Assembly: GCA_036403815.1 (NCBI GenBank)
Contig: DASWQH010000007.1
Span: 62,001 to 126,000 of the forward strand
Origin: JACVRN01 sp036403815
Lineage (GTDB): Bacteria > Acidobacteriota > Blastocatellia > Pyrinomonadales > Pyrinomonadaceae
Length of the DNA: 64,000 nt
Reading direction: 5' to 3'
How positions within the stretch are numbered: position 1 is the stretch's first letter; each line of letters opens with the position of its first letter. Shown here piece after piece: positions 30,676 to 38,031 of the stretch. The notes under the pieces are model-generated. The model did not search any database, was not told the DNA's origin, and saw nothing but the letters and a program-made list of their open reading frames with translations. The translations under genes were made by a program, and so were the position numbers.

Positions 30676-31188
30676 TTACCAGTCTTCCTGTGCGATGTAT
30701 TTCAGGACGTGACGGATGGACATTAGTCTGTAGGTGCCGTCCTCGATTTTCACAGGCACGTTTCGATAGCGTCCCACGGCCATCTTGTTGAGCGCGGCGG
30801 CAACCGAATCCGTCTCTTTCAAAGCATCTGGATGGAGCGTCATCAATTCGCTAATCGGAGCTTCGAGCGTATCCTCTTTCGCTCCAGCCAGTTTGCAAAG
30901 CACATCATGCTCCGTGAAGATGCCCGCGAGTTTGCCGTCGTCAACTATGAGCACGCAACTGGCCGCCTCCTCTTTCATACGCCTGATTACTTCTTTGACA
31001 GGCGTATTTGAGGGAACGCTCAGGGGCGTGTCTTCCAGAAGCTTACGCAGGTCGTCTTCCATCACCGAACGCACCAGCCCCGCGGTGGCATCCGAGCGCG
31101 GCACATCCAGATCGCGCAGAGGCTTCATGCAGTTCTCACAGCGATCCATTCCCTCTATATTGTCGTGCCCGCAATCAGGACAAATCAT
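30676..31188 (-). CDS. Zinc-ribbon plus CBS-pair protein
   Basis: The ATG at 31188 is chosen because AAGGAG lies 8 bases upstream; the frame is open 11 codons further. The 170-residue product begins with a zinc ribbon (MICPDCGHDNIEGMDRCENC, two CxxC pairs), then two CBS domains: TPVKEVIRRMKEEAASCVLIVDDGKLAGIF (about residues 62-91) and DALKETDSVAAALNKMAVGRYRNVPV onward. CBS pairs bind adenine nucleotides. It is the last gene of the leftward korA/korB cluster and probably senses energy state for that enzyme or a partner, which is inference. A related CBS protein opens the same cluster at 35351-35875. Confidence 0.85.
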   Translation of the reverse strand: MICPDCGHDNIEGMDRCENCMKPLRDLDVPRSDATAGLVRSVMEDDLRKLLEDTPLSVPSNTPVKEVIRRMKEEAASCVLIVDDGKLAGIFTEHDVLCKLAGAKEDTLEAPISELMTLHPDALKETDSVAAALNKMAVGRYRNVPVKIEDGTYRLMSIRHVLKYIAQEDW

Positions 31189-31205
31189 CAAAGACTCCTT
31201 AAAGG

Positions 31206-31287
31206 AAGTCCCAAATTCCAAGTCCCATGTCCCAAGTTAAGAGCCTGAGCTTTTTTGACTTGGGACATGGGACTTGGAATTTGGGGC
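31206..31287. repeat. Heptad-repeat hairpin (GTCCCAA / TTGGGAC units)
   Basis: Left arm GTCCCAA ATTCCAA GTCCCAT GTCCCAA, right arm 31257-31287 its near-perfect complement. It lies between korB and the zinc-ribbon CBS gene. Confidence 0.85.
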
Positions 31288-32418
31288 TTATTCCACAGTC
31301 CACGTGTCGCCGCTATTGATTAGTTTCTCCAGACTGCCCAAACCTTGTTTACTGATGGCCGCTTCTATCTGATTGACCAGCATGTCTTCATAGGTGGCGC
31401 GCTCGAAGGCGCGGAAGATGCCTACGGGTTGTGGAAACTCAGCGCCTTCGCGGTATTCCATGCGCGCGAGCATGAAAGCGACCGACGGGTCTGCGAGGTT
31501 GATGTCGTGTACGAGCAAGTCGTTTTCGGTGATGCCGTTCTCGCCGAGTGTGACGACCTCCGGGTGCGCGCCGTTCATGCGAATCCCCTTGTTGCGCTCT
31601 TTGCCGAAGATCATAGGCTTGCCGTGCTCAAGATAGAGTACATGATCGGCACGCACGTTGCGGTCTGCAAAGGAGTCGAACGCGCCGTCGTTGAAGATGT
31701 TGCAGTTCTGGTAGACCTCCAGGAATGAGATGCCTTTGTGCTTGGCAGCCGCATCCACCATCGCGCCCAGGTGTTTGACATCAATATCAATCGAGCGCGC
31801 AACGAAAGTGGACTCCGACGCTATCGCCACCGAAAGCGGGTTGAGCGGGTAATCAATCGCTCCCATAGGCGTGGACTTAGTCTTCTTGCCGAACTCGGAG
31901 GTGGGGCTGTACTGCCCCTTCGTCAGCCCGTAGATGCGATTGTTGAAGAGTATATAGTTGATGTCCAGATTGCGGCGAATGGCGTGCATGAAATGATTGC
32001 CGCCGATTGAAAGCGCATCGCCGTCGCCCGTTATGACCCATACACTCAAATCAGGATTAGCACTCTTGATGCCGGTCGCAACGGCAGGCGCGCGGCCATG
32101 TATAGAGTGAAAGCCGTAGGTGTTCATGTAGTAGGGGAAGCGACTCGAACATCCTATGCCGGAGACGAAGACCATCTTCTCGCGCGCGATGCCAAGCTCC
32201 GGCATCACCTTCTGTACGTTATTCAGGATAGCGTAATCGCCGCAGCCCGGACACCACCTGACCTCTTGCCCTGATATAAAATCCTGTCGCGTCAGCTTCA
32301 CAGGAGGCGGAGCCGCTTCGCCCGCCGCCATAGAGCCAGCGTACGGCTCACCCGAAGCCGCTGCTTCCGCATTGTCCTTATGCCCGTTACCGTTTGTTTC
32401 TTTACCATTTGTGCTCAT
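31288..32418 (-). CDS. korB: 2-oxoacid:ferredoxin oxidoreductase, beta subunit
   Basis: The 376-residue subunit binds thiamine diphosphate and Fe-S. It contains RWCPGCGDYAILNNVQ (Cys ligands), SGIGCSSRFPYYMNTYGFHS (third Cys), and the cofactor motif ITGDGDALSIGGNHFMHAIRR ending in NNRIYGLTKGQYSPT. SFLEVYQNCNIFND carries the fourth Cys. This matches KorB, which with KorA converts 2-oxoglutarate and CoA to succinyl-CoA with reduced ferredoxin, or runs in reverse. The first 45 residues form a charged Gly/Ala-rich extension. The ATG lies seven bases after the 88-residue gene. The substrate is inferred from family similarity, not proven. Confidence 0.92.
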   Translation of the reverse strand: MSTNGKETNGNGHKDNAEAAASGEPYAGSMAAGEAAPPPVKLTRQDFISGQEVRWCPGCGDYAILNNVQKVMPELGIAREKMVFVSGIGCSSRFPYYMNTYGFHSIHGRAPAVATGIKSANPDLSVWVITGDGDALSIGGNHFMHAIRRNLDINYILFNNRIYGLTKGQYSPTSEFGKKTKSTPMGAIDYPLNPLSVAIASESTFVARSIDIDVKHLGAMVDAAAKHKGISFLEVYQNCNIFNDGAFDSFADRNVRADHVLYLEHGKPMIFGKERNKGIRMNGAHPEVVTLGENGITENDLLVHDINLADPSVAFMLARMEYREGAEFPQPVGIFRAFERATYEDMLVNQIEAAISKQGLGSLEKLINSGDTWTVE

Positions 32419-32425
32419 CTAATTT

Positions 32426-32692
32426 TTACTCCAACTCGGCAACTGCCGATTTCCACTCTTCTGGATTACCAAGTCGCACGACTTTATCGATACCAAGATT
32501 CTCCAGTAGCATCGCTAAGACTGTTAATCTTTCATCGTCACTAACAAAGATGCCGCCACGAAATTCTATCTTCTCCGGTGCTTGGTAAATTCTTCTGTCA
32601 AACTCTTCACTTGTCCACTGGCGACCCTTACGGCGAATGTCCCACTCGTTCGGGTCAAAGCCTTCAGGATAGTTTGCCAGTCTATTGCTCAT
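32426..32692 (-). CDS. Small conserved-looking protein between korA and korB, unknown function
   Basis: The ATG at 32692 is preceded by a 27-bp copy of the end of korA, so its translation start context (TTGTAATG) mimics the korA/nucleotidyltransferase junction. The 88-residue product reads PEGFDPNEWDIRRKGRQWTS then EEFDRRIYQAPEKIEFRGGI and ends DKVVRLGNPEEWKSAVAELE. It has no signal peptide. I do not recognise a domain. It is probably a cytoplasmic protein made together with the oxidoreductase operon, or cargo that came with the nucleotidyltransferase gene. Confidence 0.65.
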   Translation of the reverse strand: MSNRLANYPEGFDPNEWDIRRKGRQWTSEEFDRRIYQAPEKIEFRGGIFVSDDERLTVLAMLLENLGIDKVVRLGNPEEWKSAVAELE

Positions 32693-32716
32693 TACAAGTA
32701 CTCTTCCACCTTGCGC
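32690..32716. repeat. 27-bp direct repeat, copy of the korA 3' end
   Basis: CATTACAAGTACTCTTCCAC and the next seven bases match 33349-33375 at 26 of 27 positions. On the minus strand the true copy encodes the last residues of KorA (RKVEEYL and stop); this copy is untranslated. Confidence 0.9.
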
Positions 32717-32724
32717 CCGACTTC

Positions 32725-33351
32725 TCAATCTTCCCTGGCCTGTTCCACTGCGCGCCACAACCTTAAGTATTGCTCTTGCACGTAAGGATTAAGGCGCGAC
32801 GCAAAATCCGAGTTGAGATGACGGGCTTTGATTAGCTCCTGCACGTCTGCCAAATCTTTTAGACGGTCAGGCGCGGTCATGCCGGAAGCCAGTTTCAATT
32901 CGATCAACTTTTCAAGCGTGACGACCTGCACGCCGTCCACATCAACGGAAGCATCAGCCGGAACAGGGAAGCTGACGGGCTTTGGCTTGCCGTCGCCCGG
33001 ATACTCGCCCGTCATAATCACTTCGATGCTGACCCCTTCGGGCGTCGAGCGAAGTCTTTTCTTTGCGCCGGGAAAAGCCGGGACATAGCCCAGACCGATT
33101 AGCTCGGCGTGAAACTTCTCCAATCCTTCAGGCGTCAGCACCAGGTCGATGTCTTCCGTAAAGCGCGGGTAGCCGTAGGCCATTAAAGCGATTGCGCCTA
33201 TGACCATGTAATCAATGCCGCGCTCTTTCATGTCGGCACAGAGACGGGACAGCGCGTTGTTCAGTTGACCCTGTCCCATGAAGTAGCGCAATCCTTCCGC
33301 ATAGACTTCTTGAATTGTCCGGCGCTCGACATGTTCAGAAGACGTTGTCAT
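32725..33351 (-). CDS. Nucleotidyltransferase-fold protein (DUF6036/AbiEii-like)
   Basis: The 208-residue protein has the nucleotidyltransferase core: YMVIGAIALMAYGYPRFTEDIDLVLTPE, read here across G-x-A and the acidic DIDL pair (about residues 48-75), then a later beta strand GVSIEVIMTG. VVTLEKLIELKLASG and RLKDLADVQELIKARHL are typical of the AbiEii/DUF6036 type. Such proteins are often toxins or antitoxin-linked enzymes. The ATG overlaps the korA stop codon (TAATG). A 27-bp repeat of the korA end lies on its far side, so the gene may have inserted between duplicated sequence. Without a matching antitoxin the role is open; the 88-residue neighbour is a candidate partner. Confidence 0.8.
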   Translation of the reverse strand: MTTSSEHVERRTIQEVYAEGLRYFMGQGQLNNALSRLCADMKERGIDYMVIGAIALMAYGYPRFTEDIDLVLTPEGLEKFHAELIGLGYVPAFPGAKKRLRSTPEGVSIEVIMTGEYPGDGKPKPVSFPVPADASVDVDGVQVVTLEKLIELKLASGMTAPDRLKDLADVQELIKARHLNSDFASRLNPYVQEQYLRLWRAVEQARED

Positions 33352-33375
33352 TACAAATACTCTTCCACCTTGCGC
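33349..33375. repeat. 27-bp direct repeat, original at the korA end
   Basis: CATTACAAATACTCTTCCAC and the following TTGCGC form the 3' end of korA plus the start codon of the next gene. See the copy at 32690-32716. Confidence 0.9.
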
Positions 33376-35213
33376 ATGATCTCGCGTATCTGGAAGGGAC
33401 GACCCTTGACCTTCGAGAAGGGAATGGCGTCCACAAGGAATTTGGCTCGAATCATAGTGCAGAGCTGGCCTAAGTTCATCTCAGGTATGATGACCGTCTC
33501 GAACCCGCTCAAGACTTCGCCGAGGTTCTTCGGGAATGGATTCAGATGGCGCAGGTGTATGCTGGAAACGGATTTCCCTTCGCGCTGCAATTTTTCGACA
33601 GCAGACGTGATGGAACCGTAGGTCGAACCCCAGCCGACCAGTAAAACCTTGCCGGTCTTCTCGCCAAAGACTTCGATGGGCGGAATGTCGTTGGCCGCGC
33701 GGTCAATCTTCTCCTGGCGCAGCTTGACCATGAAGTGGTGATTTTCCGGGTCGTAATTGACGTTGCCAGTCAGGTGCTGTTTCTCTATGCCGCCGATGCG
33801 ATGCTCAAGTCCGGGCGTGCCCGGAATAGCATAGGGACGCGCTAAGGTCTCTTCATCACGCGCGTAGGGCATGAAGCCTTCAGGCTCGGTCGCAAACTTG
33901 ATCTCTATCTTCGGCAGCTCGTCAAGCGCCGGAATCTTCCAGGGTTCAGCGCCGTTCGCCAGATAGCCGTCTGAAAGATAGAAGACGGGCGTCATGTATT
34001 TGAAAGCGAGCCGCACGGCTTCAAGCGCCATATCGAAACAGTCCGCAGGCGTCGAGGGCGCTACGACAATCGCGGGGCATTCGCCGTTACGTCCCCAGAC
34101 AGCCTGAAAGAGGTCAGCCTGTTCTGTCTTCGTAGGCAATCCGGTAGAAGGGCCGCCGCGCTGAACGTTGATGATGACAAGCGGCAACTCCGTCATCACC
34201 GCAAGCCCTATGGCCTCCTGCTTGAGCGCAACGCCCGGCCCGCTCGTTCCTGTGAGTCCTATATGACCTGTGAAGCTCGCGCCGATGGCCGCGCAGATGG
34301 CCGCTATCTCGTCCTCTGCCTGAAACGTCTTGACGCCGAAATTCTTGTGGCGCGCCAGCTCATGAAGGATGTCCGAGGCGGGCGTTATCGGATAAGAGCC
34401 GTAGAAGAGCGGGCGACCCGAAAGCTGGGATGCGGCGACAAAGCCTATGGCGGTGGCTTCGTTGCCGGTTATCTTGCGGTACTTGCCGGGGGCTATCTGC
34501 GCCTTCCTGACGGTGTAGTGCGTGGTGAAAACTTCCGTCGTGTCCGCGAAGTTGTAGCCTGTGCGAAGCGCAATCTCGTTGGCACGCTCGACTTCAGGAT
34601 TCTTGGAGAACTTGGCGTGAATCCAGTTGAGCGTCTGCTCCATAGGGCGATCATAGAGCCAGTAGAGCACGCCGAGCGCAAAGAAGTTCTTGCAGCGATC
34701 CATCTCTTTACGCGACAGCTTCACCTGCTCTTTGAGAGCGTTCATGTTGAGCGTGGTAATCGGCAACCTGTGAACGCGATAGCCTGCGAGCGTGCCGTCT
34801 TCGAGCGGGTTCGATTTATACGCGGCCTTGTCCAGATTGTCTTTCGTGAACTCGTCCGTGTTGATGATTAATGTCCCGCCATCTTCCAGATCGGACAGGT
34901 TGACTTTCAGCGCCGCCGGATTCATGGCTACAAGCACGTTCGGCTGATCGCCCGGCGTTCTGATGTCCTGACTGGAAAAGTTTAATTGAAAGCCGGAGAC
35001 ACCCGGAAGACTTCCGGCGGGGGCGCGAATCTCTGCCGGGAAATCCGGCAGGGTAGAGATGTCGTTGCCAAGGACAGCCGACGTGTTCGTAAACTGCGTT
35101 CCAGTCAACTGCATACCGTCGCCGGAATCTCCGGCAAAGCGTATCGTGACGGTCTCGACTTCTTCAAAATTTTTATCTAAGGATTCAGGAGGGTTCTCTA
35201 TAACGCTGCTCAT
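33351..35213 (-). CDS. korA: 2-oxoacid:ferredoxin oxidoreductase, alpha (gamma-alpha fused) subunit
   Basis: The 620-residue subunit joins an N-terminal gamma domain (VTIRFAGDSGDGMQLTG near residue 22; TLPDFPAEIRAPAGSLPGVS) to the pyrimidine-binding alpha domain (TGNEATAIGFVAASQLSGRP, then YGSYPITPASDILHELARHK). GLTGTSGPGVALKQEAIGLA and INVQRGGPSTGLPTKTEQAD are family signatures. The C-terminal part (VLLVGWGSTYGSITSAVEKL) completes domain II. The order gamma-alpha fits KorA of 2-oxoglutarate:ferredoxin oxidoreductase. The stop overlaps the next start. It is transcribed after the CBS gene at 35351, with a heptad-repeat hairpin between. Confidence 0.93.
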   Translation of the reverse strand: MSSVIENPPESLDKNFEEVETVTIRFAGDSGDGMQLTGTQFTNTSAVLGNDISTLPDFPAEIRAPAGSLPGVSGFQLNFSSQDIRTPGDQPNVLVAMNPAALKVNLSDLEDGGTLIINTDEFTKDNLDKAAYKSNPLEDGTLAGYRVHRLPITTLNMNALKEQVKLSRKEMDRCKNFFALGVLYWLYDRPMEQTLNWIHAKFSKNPEVERANEIALRTGYNFADTTEVFTTHYTVRKAQIAPGKYRKITGNEATAIGFVAASQLSGRPLFYGSYPITPASDILHELARHKNFGVKTFQAEDEIAAICAAIGASFTGHIGLTGTSGPGVALKQEAIGLAVMTELPLVIINVQRGGPSTGLPTKTEQADLFQAVWGRNGECPAIVVAPSTPADCFDMALEAVRLAFKYMTPVFYLSDGYLANGAEPWKIPALDELPKIEIKFATEPEGFMPYARDEETLARPYAIPGTPGLEHRIGGIEKQHLTGNVNYDPENHHFMVKLRQEKIDRAANDIPPIEVFGEKTGKVLLVGWGSTYGSITSAVEKLQREGKSVSSIHLRHLNPFPKNLGEVLSGFETVIIPEMNLGQLCTMIRAKFLVDAIPFSKVKGRPFQIREIMRKVEEYL

Positions 35214-35250
35214 TATTTCGTTTTGTCCTCTTCGTTGATGGAAGTAATTA

Positions 35251-35346
35251 ACAATGCAGAAGGCAGAATGCAGAGTGATGAATTAAAGAACGACTCAACT
35301 TGAACTATCTTTTCATTCATCATTCTGCATTTTGCCTTCTGACTTG
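35251..35346. repeat. Heptad-repeat hairpin (GCAGAAT units), copy 2
   Basis: Left arm ACAATGCAGAAGGCAGAATG..., right arm 35309-35346. Both arms closely match the element after fumC at 19490-19630, but the loop is shorter. It lies between korA and the upstream CBS gene. Confidence 0.9.
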
Positions 35347-35350
35347 CTTT

Positions 35351-35875
35351 TCAGCCGCCTTCCTGTGTATCCATGACCTGTGCCGGAACGGGCGGCAGGT
35401 TCATGGTCTCTTTAGGGTAACTCTCGGCCAGGTATGTAATGACATCGAAGACGGAGATTGAGCCTGAGAGTTGACCATCTTTGACGAGCGGAATATTGCG
35501 GTAGCCCTTCCGGTTCATCAATTCAACGACCATGCCGACGGTCGCGTCCGTCGAGAGTGTTTCGACCGTGGTCGTCATGTGCTGGCTGACGGGAGCATTC
35601 ATGTCCACCTCTTCGCCTATGACTTTTGCAATCAAGTCGCGCTCGGTGAAGATGCCTACGATGCGTCCCGCTTCGCAGACGATGGCACACCCGCCTTCAT
35701 CTTCCTTCATTCGTTCGATGGCTTCATGAAGCGGTGTGGTTGGCTCTATGCAGACATAATCGTCTGTGTCTAGGTGGCTGACGCTGTCCTTGCGCACGCG
35801 GCGCGGCGCGTCCGTCTTATCCTCTGGGGTTTCGGGCGCGCGGCTTTGCTCTGCGGCGGGTTGTTCGACTGACAT
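35351..35875 (-). CDS. CBS-pair protein upstream of korA
   Basis: The 174-residue cytoplasmic protein has a charged N-terminus and two CBS domains: DYVCIEPTTPLHEAIERMKE to GRIVGIFTERDLIAKVIG (about residues 40-90), then MTTTVETLSTDATVGMVVEL to GQLSGSISVFDVITYLAE. It probably binds AMP, ADP, ATP or a related nucleotide. Placed first in the leftward kor cluster, with another CBS protein at the other end, it may adjust enzyme activity to energy status. No DNA-binding domain is visible, so control would be at protein level. Confidence 0.85.
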   Translation of the reverse strand: MSVEQPAAEQSRAPETPEDKTDAPRRVRKDSVSHLDTDDYVCIEPTTPLHEAIERMKEDEGGCAIVCEAGRIVGIFTERDLIAKVIGEEVDMNAPVSQHMTTTVETLSTDATVGMVVELMNRKGYRNIPLVKDGQLSGSISVFDVITYLAESYPKETMNLPPVPAQVMDTQEGG

Positions 35876-35945
35876 CTTGGGGAATCGCTCCTATCGGACG
35901 AGTTTCAGGCAAGTGAGCCGAAAAGAAATTGTATACCGAAGAAGG

Positions 35946-36032
35946 CAAAAGGCAAAATAGAGGTTAGAGGCTAGAGGTCGGAGGTCAGTAAAAGACAGTT
36001 ACTAACCTCTAGCCTCTGACCTCTAGCCTCTA
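35946..36032. repeat. Heptad-repeat hairpin (AGAGGTC / GACCTCT units), copy 2
   Basis: Left arm GAGGTTAGAGGCTAGAGGTC in 7-bp steps, right arm 36000-36032. It shares its unit family with 12344-12426 and lies between the CBS gene and the cysteine desulfurase gene. Confidence 0.85.
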
Positions 36033-37249
36033 TTATTTTTGAGTTCTGCGTCGTAAGGCGACATCTCTACGAGGCGCGGCACTATAGCGCGCAACTTGGA
36101 AAGCGTGTAATCAATCTCGCTCTCCGTATTGTAGCGACCGAGCGAGAAGCGCAGGGAACCTTGCGCCGCCGTGTAGGGAACATTCATGGCGCGCAGGACA
36201 GGAGACGAGACGTGCGACTCAGCGTTGCAGGCCGACCCTGTGGAAACACAGATGCCCGCCTCGTCCAGATGCGCGAGAATGGTTTCGCCTTCCAGGTATG
36301 AGAAAGAGATATTCGCTGTGTTCGGCAAACGTTTCGAGCGATCCTTCGTTCCGTTCAAACGGGCGTTTGAGAAAGTTTGCAGGATTGTATCTTCCAGCTT
36401 ATCGCGCAGATGCCGTATAGTTTCATGCCCGTCGAAATTTCGCGCCAGCTCGCACGCTGCTCCCAGTGCAACTATGTAAGGCACGGCCTCCGTTCCGGCG
36501 CGCTGCCCGCGCTCCTGCCCGCCGCCTATGAGAAAGGAGGGAAGGCGCACGCCTTCGCGTATGTAGAGCGCGCCGACCCCTTTGGGTGCATGAAGCTTGT
36601 GGCCGGAAAGGGCAAAGAGATCAACCGGCCAGTCTTGCAGGCGTATGGGAATCTTGCCGACGGCCTGCACGCCGTCAACATGAAAGAGCGCACCGGAATT
36701 CTCGCGCACGATACGCCCGGCCTCTTCCACCGGAAAGAGCACGCCCGTCTCGTTGTTTGCCAGCATCAGGGAGACGAGTGCCGTGTCCGGCCTCAAGGCC
36801 GCGCGCAAAGCATCAAGCTCTAGCTCTCCCTCACTGTTCACCTCCAGCCATGTTACACGGTAGCCCTGCCGCTCCAGACGCTCGCATAAATTCCTGACGG
36901 CCTCGTGCTCGACGCGCGTCGTGATGATGTGCCGCTTCCCCCGATTCATCTCAAGCGCGCCCCGTATAGCCCAGTTGTCGGATTCTGTGCCGCACGAAGT
37001 AAAGACGATTTCGCCGGGCGAGCGAGGGCCCAGAAGTTCTGCCACCTGCTCGCGCGCCATCTCTACACGCAGGCGCATCTCGCGCCCGAATGTATGCGCG
37101 GACGAAGGATTGCCGTAAAGCTCATTCAGGTAAGGCCGCATCGCCTCGAAGGCTTCCACTGCTACGCGCGTCGTCGCGTTGTTGTCCAGATAAACAGTCG
37201 CGCTCGCTTCACCTGTGGGTTGTGCAGTTTCTATATGCTCGCTTTTCAT
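36023..37249 (-). CDS. Cysteine desulfurase (NifS/IscS family)
   Basis: The 408-residue PLP enzyme takes sulfur from cysteine for Fe-S clusters. Motifs: TVYLDNNATTRVAVEAFEAM at about residues 18-37, GNPSSAHTFGRE, THIVTT-like HIITTRVEHEAV, and the PLP lysine in ALSGHKLHAPKGVGALY near 218. The active-site loop STGSACNAESH carries the sulfur-bearing Cys near 341. The short loop and CNAESH sequence fit group I (IscS/NifS). It lies downstream of the scaffold gene and is co-oriented with it, 24 bases apart, so they form a likely two-gene unit. Confidence 0.93.
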   Translation of the reverse strand: MKSEHIETAQPTGEASATVYLDNNATTRVAVEAFEAMRPYLNELYGNPSSAHTFGREMRLRVEMAREQVAELLGPRSPGEIVFTSCGTESDNWAIRGALEMNRGKRHIITTRVEHEAVRNLCERLERQGYRVTWLEVNSEGELELDALRAALRPDTALVSLMLANNETGVLFPVEEAGRIVRENSGALFHVDGVQAVGKIPIRLQDWPVDLFALSGHKLHAPKGVGALYIREGVRLPSFLIGGGQERGQRAGTEAVPYIVALGAACELARNFDGHETIRHLRDKLEDTILQTFSNARLNGTKDRSKRLPNTANISFSYLEGETILAHLDEAGICVSTGSACNAESHVSSPVLRAMNVPYTAAQGSLRFSLGRYNTESEIDYTLSKLRAIVPRLVEMSPYDAELKNNRG

Positions 37250-37273
37250 AATTCGTCTGATTCGGTAGCTAAA

Positions 37274-37864
37274 TCAAATCTCTTGCGACCCGCGCCAGTG
37301 GTCTTCCAAGATTTCTTCTATGAGCGGATGGCAAGACCCGCAACCGCCTCCGGCGTTGCAGGCTCTGGTAACCTCCAGTACTGTGCGTAAACCCTTTTCG
37401 CTAATCTCCCGTTCAATTCTCTTTTCCGGGACTCCGAAGCAGGTGCAGATGAGCGCTTCTTCGCCAGTCCACTCGTCGCGCACGCGCTGGCTATAATGCG
37501 CAACCGCCTCTCTAAGCGCTTCTGAGCAGAGCAGCGCGCAGTGTTCTTTATCTAGCGAAGGCTTACCGAAATATTCTATCAACGTCTCTTGAAGAAGCCT
37601 GGATGCGTTTGCCGCTTCGGCGCATCTCAAGCCCTTGATTATCTCCGTCATCACGGAAGCAGACGCGATTAGATAGCCGCAGCCCGCAGCCCTGAACTTC
37701 GCGTCCGCAATCCTTTGCGTCTCTTTGTCTATCTTCAGAGAGAGACGCAGCACCGCCCCGCAGGTGAACGAGCCGGTTTCGGCGCTCGCGTCTGCATCCA
37801 GGATGTCTCCGACATTCTGCGGCTCAAGAAAATGCTCGTTGATGCGGTCAGGATAATAGGACAT
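37274..37864 (-). CDS. Fe-S scaffold: IscU domain fused to a BFD-like [2Fe-2S] domain
   Basis: The ATG at 37864 (MSYYPDRINEHFLEPQNVGD) is chosen since the IscU domain starts there; an upstream start adds 17 unrelated residues. The 196-residue protein has an IscU/NifU-N domain with ligand Cys35, Cys62 and Cys109 (GSFTCGAVLRL, AAGCGYLIA, KEHCALLCSE). It then has a bacterioferredoxin-like domain with C140-x-C142 and C175-xx-C178, the usual CxC-x32-CxxC. The NifU C-terminal Nfu domain is absent. It would assemble clusters with sulfur from the downstream desulfurase. It is divergent from sufR, with a likely SufR operator between. Confidence 0.88.
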   Translation of the reverse strand: MSYYPDRINEHFLEPQNVGDILDADASAETGSFTCGAVLRLSLKIDKETQRIADAKFRAAGCGYLIASASVMTEIIKGLRCAEAANASRLLQETLIEYFGKPSLDKEHCALLCSEALREAVAHYSQRVRDEWTGEEALICTCFGVPEKRIEREISEKGLRTVLEVTRACNAGGGCGSCHPLIEEILEDHWRGSQEI

Positions 37865-37985
37865 AGAAAAAGGCTCGGAACGTCTCAAGCTTGAAGAGAT
37901 AATATTGCAAAACACGCGGTTAATAAAACTTCAGATGGGAAAGAGCGGTACTGACTCGGACGCTTATCTTATAGCCGTATTAAAG

Positions 37986-38031
37986 CAACCGTTCGGTTGA
38001 CAAAAGGCAGTCCCGCACCTATCATTAAATT
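37986..38031 (+). promoter_or_regulatory. sufR promoter with CAAC-N6-GTTG operator
   Basis: TTGACA (37997-38002) and TATCAT (38020-38025) are 17 bases apart, a good housekeeping promoter. The palindrome CAACCGTTCGGTTG (37986-37999) overlaps the -35 box and equals CAAC-N6-GTTG, the site known for SufR in Synechocystis. The GTG start codon lies about 7 bases beyond the -10 box, so the transcript could be leaderless. The motif is also 122 bases upstream of the divergent scaffold gene. Confidence 0.75.

Noticed and set aside
37940..37985. Extra promoter elements for the scaffold gene
   Set aside because: No -35/-10 pair on the minus strand was convincing, so only the sufR-side promoter is listed.
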